From the NCBI GenBank assembly GCA_019751945.1, contig JAIEMT010000023.1:1-64000 (forward strand): a stretch of DNA of 64,000 nucleotides. The letters are read 5' to 3'. Positions 9,346 to 18,116 of this stretch are shown in pieces (position 1 is the stretch's first letter; every line of letters begins with the position of its first letter). Under the pieces are notes generated by a model. It was not told the DNA's origin, searched no databases, and saw only the letters and a program-made list of their open reading frames with translations. A program made the translations under genes and the position numbers. This DNA is from a bacterium (GTDB lineage Bacteria; Bdellovibrionota; UBA1018).

Positions 9346-9370
9346 AAAGGTGGTCACCACCTTTTGGTAG
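9346..9370. repeat. palindromic repeat, copy 1 (AAAGGTGGT-C-ACCACCTTT)
   Basis: A 19-nt perfect odd-centred palindrome followed by TGGTAG, located just upstream of the mraY promoter. The same element, longer and perfect over 25 nt, occurs twice at 54671-54765. See those entries. Confidence 0.7.
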
Positions 9371-9395
9371 CTCGGGTGCGTTATAGGCGAGGGGT

Positions 9396-9433
9396 TCCAA
9401 TGCGAGACCCCAAATGTGAGGTCCCGCATTGGA
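9396..9433. other. 14-bp inverted repeat downstream of the HEWGTFT-type gene
   Basis: TCCAATGCGAGACC (9396-9409) and GGTCCCGCATTGGA (9420-9433) pair with one mismatch around a 10-nt loop. It follows the stop of the minus-strand gene ending at 9446. No T-tract follows, so it is either an RNA 3'-end-stabilising stem, a non-canonical terminator or a DNA site. Confidence 0.5.
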
Positions 9434-9445
9434 CATGAGATGCGA

Positions 9446-10759
9446 CTACTGCTGACTGGCTCGATCAATCAGTGCTTGAAGATAATCGACGTATTCGGCG
9501 ATGACCTTGGTCGTACTGGCCTCTTCTAGGGCCGAACGCAGCTTGGGTTCGGCAAAACGTCCCAGAACATCGGCTATGGCATGGCCATTTCCGCCCCCGA
9601 TCTGGTCTGCTTGCAAAGCCTGAATCAGCTGACGCTGTTCAACTCGGCCGAAAATCTCTACGCGTCCCACCAGGGTTCTCACCAGCTTGGTCGGTGCCGG
9701 AGTGACCTGCATGGGGAGCAAGCCGTCCGTCCAATCTCTTGGCAAGACGTAGAGAAGGCGATAGCCCGGAGTCAGAAAATAACTCTGCTTCCAGGTGTTC
9801 ACCATGGCTTGAGCCTCGAGCGGAAAGAGCCCCGACTTCTCCAGCTCGACTTGAACCATTTGAGTAGCCTGAGCCAGGTACTCGTTCATCGGAAGTACAT
9901 TCCTAAGACTTGCGGCACTTGCCTGCACTCGGTTGGAGCCGGGCGAGAGACTCCCCAGATTAACTACTGCTCCACCCTGATCCGTTACTCGAATCAAGAT
10001 AGCCGAAGGAACACGCAATAAGGAGGAGTTCGTTATCCTTAACGCTCCCTTTCCGTCTGTAGAATCAATGGTCAGACCCGTCCCGAAATTTCCTAATCCT
10101 CGGTAGAAGATCAGGCGTTCGTTCTCACCGCCTGCGGTGATGTAGTTGGCCTGAACCTCACGTGAAGGATTCCAAATACTATCGGGTGCAGTAGCAGGGA
10201 CGGGGAGGGTTTGATTGGAAACGTGCACGTTCCAAGTCATGTCTCCACCTGCCAAACTCTGCGCGGCTCCCGCTGCGGGAGCGTACGAAGCGGCCTGCGG
10301 AAACCATTGCGTGATCAACCCGCCTGGGAACTTCACGTTCACTTGAACATCCCGTTCCTGTTGCGAGTAGAAATAGATCACGGGCGTCTCCATCTTCTGA
10401 GTCACCTGGAACTCGGGACGATCCAGTGCGAAGTCGCAACCCTTTCCTTCACACCCACTGGGACGCCTTGCCAGATGATTCACCAGCTGGAAGGGCCGAG
10501 ACCCTGCCGCTGCTGTCGCGTCCTTCTCTCGAGAGTGAACAAAATCAGGAAGCTTCTCGTCGTCATAATGCATCCCCGTCAGCATCTTGCCCCGGGGATC
10601 CTGAAGCGAAGTAAAGGTCCCCCACTCATGAACTTCGAAGCCGGGATCGGCCTGAGGATTTTGGGAATGCAGCAGGAGCGCCGCAGCACCTGCCAATGTA
10701 AGAATGGTTTGAACCGTGATTGCCTTATTTTCCAAGATTGCCAAAATTGAACGATACAT
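9446..10759 (-). CDS. exported protein of unknown function with HEWGTFT motif
   Basis: Not assigned to a pathway. An N-terminal hydrophobic segment (ITVQTILTLAGAAALLL) acts as signal peptide or membrane anchor; the remainder is a large exported domain. It opens with FEVHEWGTFTSLQ, a motif I associate with a family of hypothetical proteins in Planctomycetes and delta-like bacteria. I start it at the ATG at 10759 because AGGAGA lies eight bases upstream; the ORF-track start (10816) lacks this. It is divergent from a LysR-type regulator, which may control it. The pair occupies the place between murE and mraY where murF usually lies; the sequence shows no Mur-ligase P-loop. Confidence 0.7.
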   Translation of the reverse strand: MYRSILAILENKAITVQTILTLAGAAALLLHSQNPQADPGFEVHEWGTFTSLQDPRGKMLTGMHYDDEKLPDFVHSREKDATAAAGSRPFQLVNHLARRPSGCEGKGCDFALDRPEFQVTQKMETPVIYFYSQQERDVQVNVKFPGGLITQWFPQAASYAPAAGAAQSLAGGDMTWNVHVSNQTLPVPATAPDSIWNPSREVQANYITAGGENERLIFYRGLGNFGTGLTIDSTDGKGALRITNSSLLRVPSAILIRVTDQGGAVVNLGSLSPGSNRVQASAASLRNVLPMNEYLAQATQMVQVELEKSGLFPLEAQAMVNTWKQSYFLTPGYRLLYVLPRDWTDGLLPMQVTPAPTKLVRTLVGRVEIFGRVEQRQLIQALQADQIGGGNGHAIADVLGRFAEPKLRSALEEASTTKVIAEYVDYLQALIDRASQQ

Positions 10760-10855
10760 TTGTAAATCTCCTTCTGCCTCGAAGATCCTCCAAAACGCGG
10801 GATGCATAAATTGCAAAGCATGCTATAGGAACCTGCAGAAAACACAGGTGGCCCC
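10760..10855. promoter_or_regulatory. divergent promoter region of the LysR regulator and the HEWGTFT protein
   Basis: The 96-nt space between the two divergent genes contains ATGC-N12-GCAT (with TTGCAA inside), the 8-nt palindrome AGCATGCT, and TGCTATAGG, which resembles an extended -10 for the plus-strand gene. This is the natural place for a LysR-type operator, but no T-N11-A site is convincing. Confidence 0.35.
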
Positions 10856-11719
10856 ATGGAACCGAATCAAGACTTTCCCGTTTCGTCCGAAGACTGCCGG
10901 CTATTGCTGCTCTTGGAAACCGAGGGATCGGTTCGCCAGGTTTCGCAAATATTGAGACGGGACGTTTCCGTCATCACTCGCCAGCTCAATCGCTTGGCTG
11001 AGAAAACGCCGTTCGTCGAAAAGCTGAATGGGAAGTGGCAGATCTCTCTTTCCGGAAAGCGGCTGAATGGCTGGACCCGCGACGCCATTCTCTGTCAGAA
11101 AAATATTTTAGCAGCGCGCACGCATTTGCGAGTGGCCACGACTCGAGAATTCGCGGCGCGAATTTTAGCGCCTCGCTTGGGGGAATTTCTGAATCGCAAA
11201 ACAGAATCCATTTCCATCATTTCTTCGGAAGATGGGGTGGAACAGCTGCTTTTGAATGGCAGCGTGGATATTGGGTTGGATTGCGGACGACCGGTCGACC
11301 CTTCGATTCGATTTCAACGAGTGGTGCCAGAGCCTTTTTCAATCGTTGCCGCACCGAAATTGCTAGGCGGAGCAAAAAACATTTCGATGTCTGGACTTCT
11401 CGAACTGCCTCATCTTCAATACACGCGGCTGTCTACGGCACGAGCTTTGAAACTTCTGACCGAAGTGCCGTATATTCCCATGCGCTTCAACGACCTCGCT
11501 GCTGTGAGAGCTGCTGCGTGCGCGGGCTTAGGATGGGCGGTGGTACCGACGTATTCGGTTCAAGAAGAATTGAACTCAGGCCTACTTCGCGAAGTTCCGC
11601 TGAATCAGAAAGTCACGATTGGAACTGAGCAATTTGGAATCTGGTGGCATCGGGATCGACGGGGGCTGGATTCTTGGATCGAGCGAATTACGAATTGGCT
11701 GCAGAGAGTCCGGCTATAA
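10856..11719 (+). CDS. LysR-family transcriptional regulator
   Basis: An N-terminal winged helix-turn-helix (residues ~10-60: LLLLLETEGSVRQVSQILRRDVSVITRQLNRLAEK) followed by a periplasmic-binding-protein-like effector domain (from about residue 90, THLRVATTREFAARILAPRLGEFL), the LysR layout. Length 287 aa is normal. The recognition helix is somewhat unlike typical LysR proteins (no clear ALxxSQPALS), so it is a divergent member. It is divergent from the exported HEWGTFT protein, its likely target. Its stop codon directly abuts the murE stop (11719/11720). Confidence 0.8.
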   Translation: MEPNQDFPVSSEDCRLLLLLETEGSVRQVSQILRRDVSVITRQLNRLAEKTPFVEKLNGKWQISLSGKRLNGWTRDAILCQKNILAARTHLRVATTREFAARILAPRLGEFLNRKTESISIISSEDGVEQLLLNGSVDIGLDCGRPVDPSIRFQRVVPEPFSIVAAPKLLGGAKNISMSGLLELPHLQYTRLSTARALKLLTEVPYIPMRFNDLAAVRAAACAGLGWAVVPTYSVQEELNSGLLREVPLNQKVTIGTEQFGIWWHRDRRGLDSWIERITNWLQRVRL

Positions 11720-13189
11720 CTATTTCCCAAAATGCGCTAGTGCTTCGGCCGCGACTTCCCGATCATCGAAGTGCACCTTCTCGTGGCCGATGATCTGATA
11801 ATCCTCGTGGCCTTTTCCAGCGATCAAAACCAAATCGCCCGGCACTGCTAAATCCAAAGCCGCGAAAATCGCCTTCTTTCGATCGACTTCAACTTTGTAT
11901 CGATCTTTCAAACCCAGCGGCAGAATGCCGGCGACAATTTCGCCGATGATTTGAATGGGATCTTCGGTACGTGGGTTGTCCGACGTGATCACCGTAAAGT
12001 CCGACATCGTCGCGGCCAGCTTTCCCATCACTGGGCGTTTCGTGCGATCACGATCGCCTCCGCAACCCATCACGGTGATGAGACGGCCCTGCTTTTTCAG
12101 ATCTCCCAAGGTGGTCAAAACTTTTTCAAGGGCATCAGACTTATGAGCGTAGTCCACCAACACATGAATTCCGGTTTTACTCGCCACGCGCTCTAACCGG
12201 CCTGCAACACTTTGTAGATTGCGAACACCGGTTGAAATCGCTTTAGCACTCAAACCCATTCCTTGAGCAGCGGCGATGGCTCCCAAAATATTCGAAATAT
12301 TAAAACTACCAATCAGGGGCGATTCAATTTCCAGTCGTCCAACATTTCCCCGAATTCCACTCACCGAAACTTTCAAATCTTTTCCCGAAACTTGCGCACG
12401 CGCCGAGGTTCCGTAACTCATCACACTGAAACCGCGAAGCCCGGCAGCATTCAACTCGCCCAGCATTCTCTGGCCAAAGGAATCGTCGACGTGAACGGCC
12501 GCTGCGGGATGCTTCCCCATCTGAACGGAGTGTTCCGCATATTCCGTAAACAGGCGGAGCTTGGACTGATAGTAGTCTTCCATATCCGGATGAAAATCCA
12601 TGTGCTCGGGAGTGAGGTTCGTAAAGATCATCGCATCAAAAGCGATTCCATCCGTCCGGTGCTGTTTCAATGCGTGCGAAGACACTTCCATCACCACGGC
12701 AGTGCAACCCTTGTCGCGCATCTCTGCCAAAATTTTTTGCAACTCGACTGGCCCGGGAGTGGTGTGAGTCGCCGGAATGATCTGATCGCCAAACCGAAAA
12801 GAAATGGTTCCTAGAACGCCGACTTTTTCTCCCGCCGCTTTCAAAATCGATTCCACCAAATGAACGCTCGTGGTCTTGCCACTGGTTCCAGTAACGCCAA
12901 CGACTTTCATTTTTTTGGAAGGGTGTTTGTAAAATTCTGCAGCCAAGAGGGCGAGAGCCAAGCGCGAATTGGGGACCTGAATATAATTGCCGTACTCTTT
13001 TTTGGGAGGAAGTTCGCCTACAGAAACTGCGACTCCCGCCTTGGCCACCTCCGGCAAAAACTCGTGCGCATCATGAACCGTACCCTGGATGGCCACAAAA
13101 ACAACGCCGGGACCCGCCGCCTTGGAATGCGATGTAATTCGCGTAATTTTTCCGTCGATGACTTCTTTTAGCAATGCCTCAAAGGTCAT
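11720..13189 (-). CDS. murE: UDP-MurNAc-tripeptide synthetase MurE (meso-DAP type)
   Basis: Adds the third residue to UDP-MurNAc-L-Ala-D-Glu. P-loop GVTGTSGKTTSVHLVES, carbamylated-lysine/active-site region TTPGPVELQ and TNLTPEHMDFH, and the C-terminal specificity motif in TSDNPRTEDP are present. DNPR is the signature of enzymes that use meso-diaminopimelate, so the peptidoglycan is predicted to be DAP-type. I start it at the internal ATG 13189 (MTFEALLKEV); the upstream 22 residues of the ORF look non-native. Normal gene order would have murF next, but a convergent LysR gene follows instead. Confidence 0.95.
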   Translation of the reverse strand: MTFEALLKEVIDGKITRITSHSKAAGPGVVFVAIQGTVHDAHEFLPEVAKAGVAVSVGELPPKKEYGNYIQVPNSRLALALLAAEFYKHPSKKMKVVGVTGTSGKTTSVHLVESILKAAGEKVGVLGTISFRFGDQIIPATHTTPGPVELQKILAEMRDKGCTAVVMEVSSHALKQHRTDGIAFDAMIFTNLTPEHMDFHPDMEDYYQSKLRLFTEYAEHSVQMGKHPAAAVHVDDSFGQRMLGELNAAGLRGFSVMSYGTSARAQVSGKDLKVSVSGIRGNVGRLEIESPLIGSFNISNILGAIAAAQGMGLSAKAISTGVRNLQSVAGRLERVASKTGIHVLVDYAHKSDALEKVLTTLGDLKKQGRLITVMGCGGDRDRTKRPVMGKLAATMSDFTVITSDNPRTEDPIQIIGEIVAGILPLGLKDRYKVEVDRKKAIFAALDLAVPGDLVLIAGKGHEDYQIIGHEKVHFDDREVAAEALAHFGK

Positions 13190-13235
13190 GGCCCGGCAGT
13201 ATATAGAACTGACCGGGCCACGAATACTCTTTTTC

Positions 13236-14900
13236 TTACTGAAGATTGAACTCAACCATTCCTTGGCACTTCAGCCTAGTGACCTCGGTGACTTCTTGGT
13301 CCGTAAAGAGAACCGACTTACCCTGGAGCAAATCATAGAAATTGACCTGACCTTGAATAAACTGGGTTCTACTGTCCATTACCTCACCAGAAATCACGCT
13401 GGTAAAACCCAAAGATTTACAAAGAGGATCGAAGGGTCGCTCATACATCCCCACAGACAGATTCAAAACCGGAAGGCCCCCATACTTTGGTGAGTTGAAC
13501 ACTCTCTCCACTCGAGCACTGGCTTTACCGTCGTGAGCGTCCAGAATCCAAGACAACTGCTCAGTTTGTCCTAAAATCACCGCGACCAAGGGCGTGGCGA
13601 GTTGACCGGATACAATCTCTCCGTTGTTATTCAAAAATACGTAGTCTTGAAATACCGCGGTTAAGTCTGTTCCTGCAATTTGTAATTCTGCCGGTGTGTC
13701 GAGCGTGCCCATTAGTGGGGCATCATATCGTTCACTCCAAGTAAACACCTCTCCTTTCTTAAAGGTGGCGGGAAGACCATGCCCCAAGTGGATTTTAAGA
13801 GGCTCTGCTAGCTGACAGCTAGTCTTGTCCGTTTCCCTGCGACTAAAAAAGTCGGTACAAGCTGCCTTTAGTCGACCTTGTACAAAGAGCACTCCTTTTA
13901 AAGTGGTTTCAACAATCCGTCCATCTGCTGGATCGAAAACGATTCGAACCAGTCTCGAAGTGAGAGAGTTTTTTTGACGATTCTTCGCATCGACTTCCAC
14001 CCATTCCCCCAGGACGTATACTTTTCCTTGGAAAGTATCCGGCTCAAAACTGAGAGACAGAATATTTCCGTCTGCATCAAACTCTACATCCGGAGGAGAA
14101 CTCCACTTGAGATCAAGACGTTCTGATTGAATAGAGGTCGGGTTTAGCAACTTTCCATGACAGCCGGACGCAGGAGCACAGTACCTGTCTAAATAGACCA
14201 CTTGTTGAAAAACCTTGGAATAGTAAGGAGCAGAGCCTTTATAGGACAGCTGAGCTTGCCTCAAGAGCCGCTCATATGCCTGCACCGAAGACAAAACCCC
14301 TTGATGATTCGACACTACCGAGAAATGATACAGGCGAGCGCCGAACGAGTCCCGAGCACCATTTTGAATAGTATCCCGGTAGATAATTTCGTGAAGGATG
14401 ATCCCAGCCCGAGTCGTGTTAGACGTCAACGGATCGTTGTACAAATCTTTGCGAATCATGAAACGAGTCTCACCCGGTTTAGGATCTTTGATTTGAATCG
14501 CGAAAAGTTCTTTACGACAGGGCGGGGCAGGTGGATCGATTTCAGAACGATCATCGTCAACTGGTGAAACCCCCAAGTCGTCACGCAATTCTTTGTCGAG
14601 CTGAGACAAAATAACAGCAGCCGCCTGACGATAGCGCTCGGCTCGGCTTGGGTCGATCCACTTCAGTTTCTGCGCGAACAAATCAATCTTCTTTTCAACC
14701 GAGACAGACTCGTCGCCTAGATCCACAGTTTCCGTAGCTTTCAAGTACCGGGACATTTCCCAGTAGTCAAAGAGCTCGATTGAGGTTCGGGTGACTCCAT
14801 CGGGAGCGTAGCAAACTACCGAACCACCTCCATTTCCTACTTCGTGAGCCCACACAGACCCAGCTGTAAGCAATAAAATTCCTATCAGTAGTTTCTTCAT
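13236..14900 (-). CDS. secreted protein of unknown function (GNGGGSVVC type)
   Basis: A clear signal peptide (MKKLLIGILLLTAGSVWA) precedes GNGGGSVVCYAPDG, a start to the mature protein that I associate with secreted hypothetical proteins of Bdellovibrio-like bacteria. LHEIIYRDTIQNGARDS (about residues 170-185) is common in these proteins and looks like a degenerate HE-type metallopeptidase helix, lacking the second histidine. The C-terminal half is probably beta-rich with several paired cysteines. Its ATG overlaps the stop of the upstream regulator (ATGA), so the two form one unit. Function unknown. Confidence 0.75.
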   Translation of the reverse strand: MKKLLIGILLLTAGSVWAHEVGNGGGSVVCYAPDGVTRTSIELFDYWEMSRYLKATETVDLGDESVSVEKKIDLFAQKLKWIDPSRAERYRQAAAVILSQLDKELRDDLGVSPVDDDRSEIDPPAPPCRKELFAIQIKDPKPGETRFMIRKDLYNDPLTSNTTRAGIILHEIIYRDTIQNGARDSFGARLYHFSVVSNHQGVLSSVQAYERLLRQAQLSYKGSAPYYSKVFQQVVYLDRYCAPASGCHGKLLNPTSIQSERLDLKWSSPPDVEFDADGNILSLSFEPDTFQGKVYVLGEWVEVDAKNRQKNSLTSRLVRIVFDPADGRIVETTLKGVLFVQGRLKAACTDFFSRRETDKTSCQLAEPLKIHLGHGLPATFKKGEVFTWSERYDAPLMGTLDTPAELQIAGTDLTAVFQDYVFLNNNGEIVSGQLATPLVAVILGQTEQLSWILDAHDGKASARVERVFNSPKYGGLPVLNLSVGMYERPFDPLCKSLGFTSVISGEVMDSRTQFIQGQVNFYDLLQGKSVLFTDQEVTEVTRLKCQGMVEFNLQ

Positions 14901-15700
14901 GTTTTTTCCTTTTTCGTGAGTGGGAACAGTTGAATCTGAAGCCGATAAACTTCTTTATTATTCTGACGAGTATTCTTGCCGACGGTTTTTTCCATGGTTT
15001 GTGCGAAGGTTCTTCGAATGAGTTTGAGTTGCTCTTTCAATGCGGGCAACGCAGCAGCGTCGCAGCTCACGGTCACGGAAGAAAAATCGCGCAGTTCTAC
15101 TGGAATTTCAAAGAGCGCAGAGCGCGCTAAATCCAAACCCTGACTATGATTCGATCGTATGAACGCGTCCGAAACATCGTGAGTGGTGGAAAACTTTTTC
15201 CCGGTGGAACGCAAATAGCTTCCGTCCTTGTGAATCAGACCCAGACTTTGTAAAGCCTGAATTGCTTTTCTGGCCTTAGAGGAGGTGAGAGGAAAATATT
15301 TGGTTAGCTCTTCTGCGCGTCCAATCTCCACACCCGAATCCAGGAGCGCCAAAATTGCGAAGTGCCACCAATCGGAAATGACCTGAAACTCGGCTGAGGT
15401 TAGCTGAAATCTTTTTAAAGACCGATCCTCATGAACCGCGATAGAACGCTTGATAGGGAGAGACTCCACCAGTTTATGAACCAGAGTCGACTCGAGATCC
15501 AAATGCATGAGTAAGCGTGTAGCTAGCTGACGGGTGATGGGGCGCTTGCCTCGCAAAACTTCTGAAACGATAGGAGCTGGCACACCCAACTTTTTCGAGA
15601 ATCGCCGAAGGGAATAACCTGGAAAACGATTTTTCAAAAATTCAAAGCGGCTTTTGAGTAACGAGACAATCTCTGTCTGCGTTGTTTCCCCTGACCCCAT
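14897..15700 (-). CDS. TIGR02147-type transcriptional regulator
   Basis: An XRE-like helix-turn-helix in the N-terminal third (LRRFSKKLGVPAPIVSEVLRGKRPITRQLATRLL) is followed by a winged-helix-like segment (AEELTKYFPLTSSKARKAIQALQSLGLI) and a C-terminal domain (RDFSSVTVSCDAAALPALKEQLKLI), the layout of the TIGR02147/DUF4423 family, common in Bdellovibrio and Fibrobacter. 267 aa is usual. It overlaps the following secreted-protein gene by four bases, suggesting it controls that gene. The pair sits between ftsI and murE. Confidence 0.8.
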   Translation of the reverse strand: MGSGETTQTEIVSLLKSRFEFLKNRFPGYSLRRFSKKLGVPAPIVSEVLRGKRPITRQLATRLLMHLDLESTLVHKLVESLPIKRSIAVHEDRSLKRFQLTSAEFQVISDWWHFAILALLDSGVEIGRAEELTKYFPLTSSKARKAIQALQSLGLIHKDGSYLRSTGKKFSTTHDVSDAFIRSNHSQGLDLARSALFEIPVELRDFSSVTVSCDAAALPALKEQLKLIRRTFAQTMEKTVGKNTRQNNKEVYRLQIQLFPLTKKEKT

Positions 15701-15746
15701 GAGTGAGAGTCTTAGATCAGCCTCAATGAAAAGAAAATGCCGTTTG

Positions 15747-15772
15747 TAAAAAAGCGTTACACTTTACGACGC
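15747..15772 (-). terminator. weak terminator-like hairpin after ftsI
   Basis: On the minus strand after the ftsI stop, a short GCGT...ACGC stem (arms 15772-15769 and 15757-15754) is followed directly by TTTTTT. The stem is only four base pairs plus imperfect neighbours, so termination would be partial. Confidence 0.3.
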
Positions 15773-15786
15773 AACTCTTTGTATCA

Positions 15787-17847
15787 CTAAGGCTCAGCCA
15801 GTGTTAACCGAACACGGCTGCCCTGCGCAACATCCTTCCCGGGAAGGGGGAGCTGCTTGCGCACAATTCCATTACCGAAAACTTCTAGCTGCAAATCCCG
15901 CCCTTGAAGTGCGCGAATCGCCTCACGAACGGTAAGTCCTTGCAAAGGCGGCATCTTCCAAGGGGACGAATCGGCCTCTGCTTGAGTCAGCTGAGCATCG
16001 ATGCTCTGACTAGCCACCTTTGCCAGGGACCAGCGGAGTTTGTCATTGAGGGACGGCGTAGGTGGCGCCTCCGCATGAACCGTTGGCACCGACGCCGGAT
16101 GCGGACCGGGATGGAGCAAGGAATCGGCAAGTAGCGGCGATGGATTTGCAAAGGGCTCTGTAGGCGGAATGCCCAGGCGATTTGCGGCTTTCTGGAAAAT
16201 TCGACTGAAGAGGGGAGCCGCCAACTGCGCTCCGTAGTAAGCACCTTTCGGTTCATGAATCGACGTGAAAACCACAATCTTCTGATCCGTCCCTACCGGA
16301 AATCCAATAAACGATGCGACGTACTTGTCTTTAGAATATGCCTTCGTGCGCGGATCGACCATCTGCGCAGTACCAGTCTTGCCAGCAATTTTATAACCAG
16401 GAACGCGTGCAGAAATTCCGGTGCCTTCGTCCTGCGTGACCGACTTCAAAGCCTCGAGAACCCCGTTCTCAACAAGACCGTCCATCACCTTCTTAGGTGG
16501 CTGCTTCGAAGTTTGCCCCTTCAATAAGACCGGTCGAACTAACCAACCCCCGTTCGCAGCTGCCGCGTAAGCACGCGTGATTTGCAAAGGCGTGACCAAT
16601 AGCCCCTGACCAAATCCGATGTTGGCCAAGTTGATATTCTTCCAATTTTTAGGAGGAGGAACGATTCCCGAAATTTCTCCCGGAAATCCAATTTCCGATT
16701 TGGAACCAAAACCAAAATCTCTGAGAGTTTGATAGTAGTTCGCACTTCCCACCTTGAGCGCCAACTTCGCAGCACCCACGTTCGATGAAACCTGAATCAT
16801 CTTCTTCAAGCTGATCCATTCAAATTTTTCTTTGGCTTCTGCTTCTGAAATTTTTCGATCATCCACGTAGAACGAGCCCATTTCTCCGTAGACTTGATCG
16901 GTGATCTTTGAACCGTGCGCGAGTGCGCTTGCTAAAAGAACGGGCTTCAACGTAGACCCGGGTTCATAGCCGTCAGTAATCGCCCGATTTCTTCTTCGTT
17001 CCACTCGCGGCTCGCGCGCATTCGGATTAAACGACGGCTCGTTCGCCATGGCGAGAATTTCTCCGGACACTGCGTTCATCACTATAACGGTACCGCTTTT
17101 AGCATTCGCACTTAGAACCGCACTGCGAAGTTCCTTCTCCACTTCAAACTGTAACGGAGCATCGATCGTGAGGCTGAGATTCTCCCCATCTTTTAAATCT
17201 TTCACTGCACTGGCATCAAAAAGAGCTGCGCGTCCAAGCGCATCCTTCACAGCTGCGTACGGTGCAGCCTTTCCTTTTAAGAGCCCATCCGCCCAGAGTT
17301 CGACACCCTCTAACCCTTCGGAATCCAAATTCACGTCCCCCAAAACATGCGCCGCCAATTCACCGTGGGGATAGACGCGTTTACTTTCCTTGATGATCCA
17401 AAGCCCGGCGACTAAATCCCCGTCTTGATCCATGAGCTGGAATTTTTTGAAGCGTTCGAGCTCCACTTCCGTCATGTGGCGTTTGATCCAAATGAACTCG
17501 CGCTTTTCAGAAAGTTTTTCTTGAAGCTTTCCCACAGGGAGCAAAGTGGCTTTAGCTAAAAGACCCGCCATCTTTTTCTTGTTCTTAATTTTGGAAGGAT
17601 TTGCAGCAAGACTTCTGCTTTCCACACTCACGGCAAGCGTGTCGCCATTGCGATCTAAAATTTCACCGCGACGAGGACGAACCAGAACTTTCGATTGAAA
17701 CTGCCGCTTTGCCATCGATTCGAGACGAGGGTCACCCAAAATTTGAATCTGCGCTGCTCGCCCAATAACGAGCGCGCCGGCGAGGAGACTCCCCACAATC
17801 AGCGTCATGAAACGAGCGTAGCTCACCTCGATGTGGGATTCTCTCAC
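15787..17847 (-). CDS. ftsI: septal penicillin-binding protein FtsI with C-terminal PASTA domain
   Basis: Class B PBP, the D,D-transpeptidase partner of FtsW. One N-terminal membrane anchor (LIVGSLLAGALVIGRAA), a dimerisation domain (RRGEILDRNGD), and the transpeptidase motifs SxxK (GSTLKPV), SxN (SSNVG) and KTG (AGKTGTAQM). After a Pro/Ala-rich linker the last ~65 residues (PPLQGLTVREAIRALQG) look like a PASTA domain, more familiar from Gram-positive PBPs and SpoVD-like proteins. 686 aa, long for FtsI because of this tail. It overlaps the ftsL stop by four bases. Confidence 0.93.
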   Translation of the reverse strand: MRESHIEVSYARFMTLIVGSLLAGALVIGRAAQIQILGDPRLESMAKRQFQSKVLVRPRRGEILDRNGDTLAVSVESRSLAANPSKIKNKKKMAGLLAKATLLPVGKLQEKLSEKREFIWIKRHMTEVELERFKKFQLMDQDGDLVAGLWIIKESKRVYPHGELAAHVLGDVNLDSEGLEGVELWADGLLKGKAAPYAAVKDALGRAALFDASAVKDLKDGENLSLTIDAPLQFEVEKELRSAVLSANAKSGTVIVMNAVSGEILAMANEPSFNPNAREPRVERRRNRAITDGYEPGSTLKPVLLASALAHGSKITDQVYGEMGSFYVDDRKISEAEAKEKFEWISLKKMIQVSSNVGAAKLALKVGSANYYQTLRDFGFGSKSEIGFPGEISGIVPPPKNWKNINLANIGFGQGLLVTPLQITRAYAAAANGGWLVRPVLLKGQTSKQPPKKVMDGLVENGVLEALKSVTQDEGTGISARVPGYKIAGKTGTAQMVDPRTKAYSKDKYVASFIGFPVGTDQKIVVFTSIHEPKGAYYGAQLAAPLFSRIFQKAANRLGIPPTEPFANPSPLLADSLLHPGPHPASVPTVHAEAPPTPSLNDKLRWSLAKVASQSIDAQLTQAEADSSPWKMPPLQGLTVREAIRALQGRDLQLEVFGNGIVRKQLPLPGKDVAQGSRVRLTLAEP

Positions 17848-18107
17848 TGCAGGTGCACCACCTGATTGGGTTTGGGTTGGGCCATTTTAAATTTCTTCCG
17901 CGCCAGATTTTCCAAATGACTGGGTGACCGCAGTGTCGCCACCTGGGCCTGCAGCACTTCTTTTTCTTCGCGCAAATTGCTCATCGTGCGCTCGGCTTGG
18001 CTGATGGCATAGGTCGTCCTGAAAATCCAAAGGCGGAGCGATACCGTCGCGAGCGAAAACAAAACCGTGGGAATGATGATCCAAAGTGGCACGTAGCGCT
18101 TGATCAC
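17844..18107 (-). CDS. ftsL: cell-division protein FtsL
   Basis: Small bitopic division protein: short cytoplasmic N-terminus, one membrane helix (LWIIIPTVLFSLATVSLRLWIF), then a predicted coiled coil (ISQAERTMSNLREEKEVLQAQVATL). 87 aa. Assigned mainly from topology and position between rsmH and ftsI, since FtsL sequences are poorly conserved. Stop overlaps the ftsI ATG. Confidence 0.85.
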   Translation of the reverse strand: MIKRYVPLWIIIPTVLFSLATVSLRLWIFRTTYAISQAERTMSNLREEKEVLQAQVATLRSPSHLENLARKKFKMAQPKPNQVVHLQ

Positions 18108-18116
18108 TGACCTACC

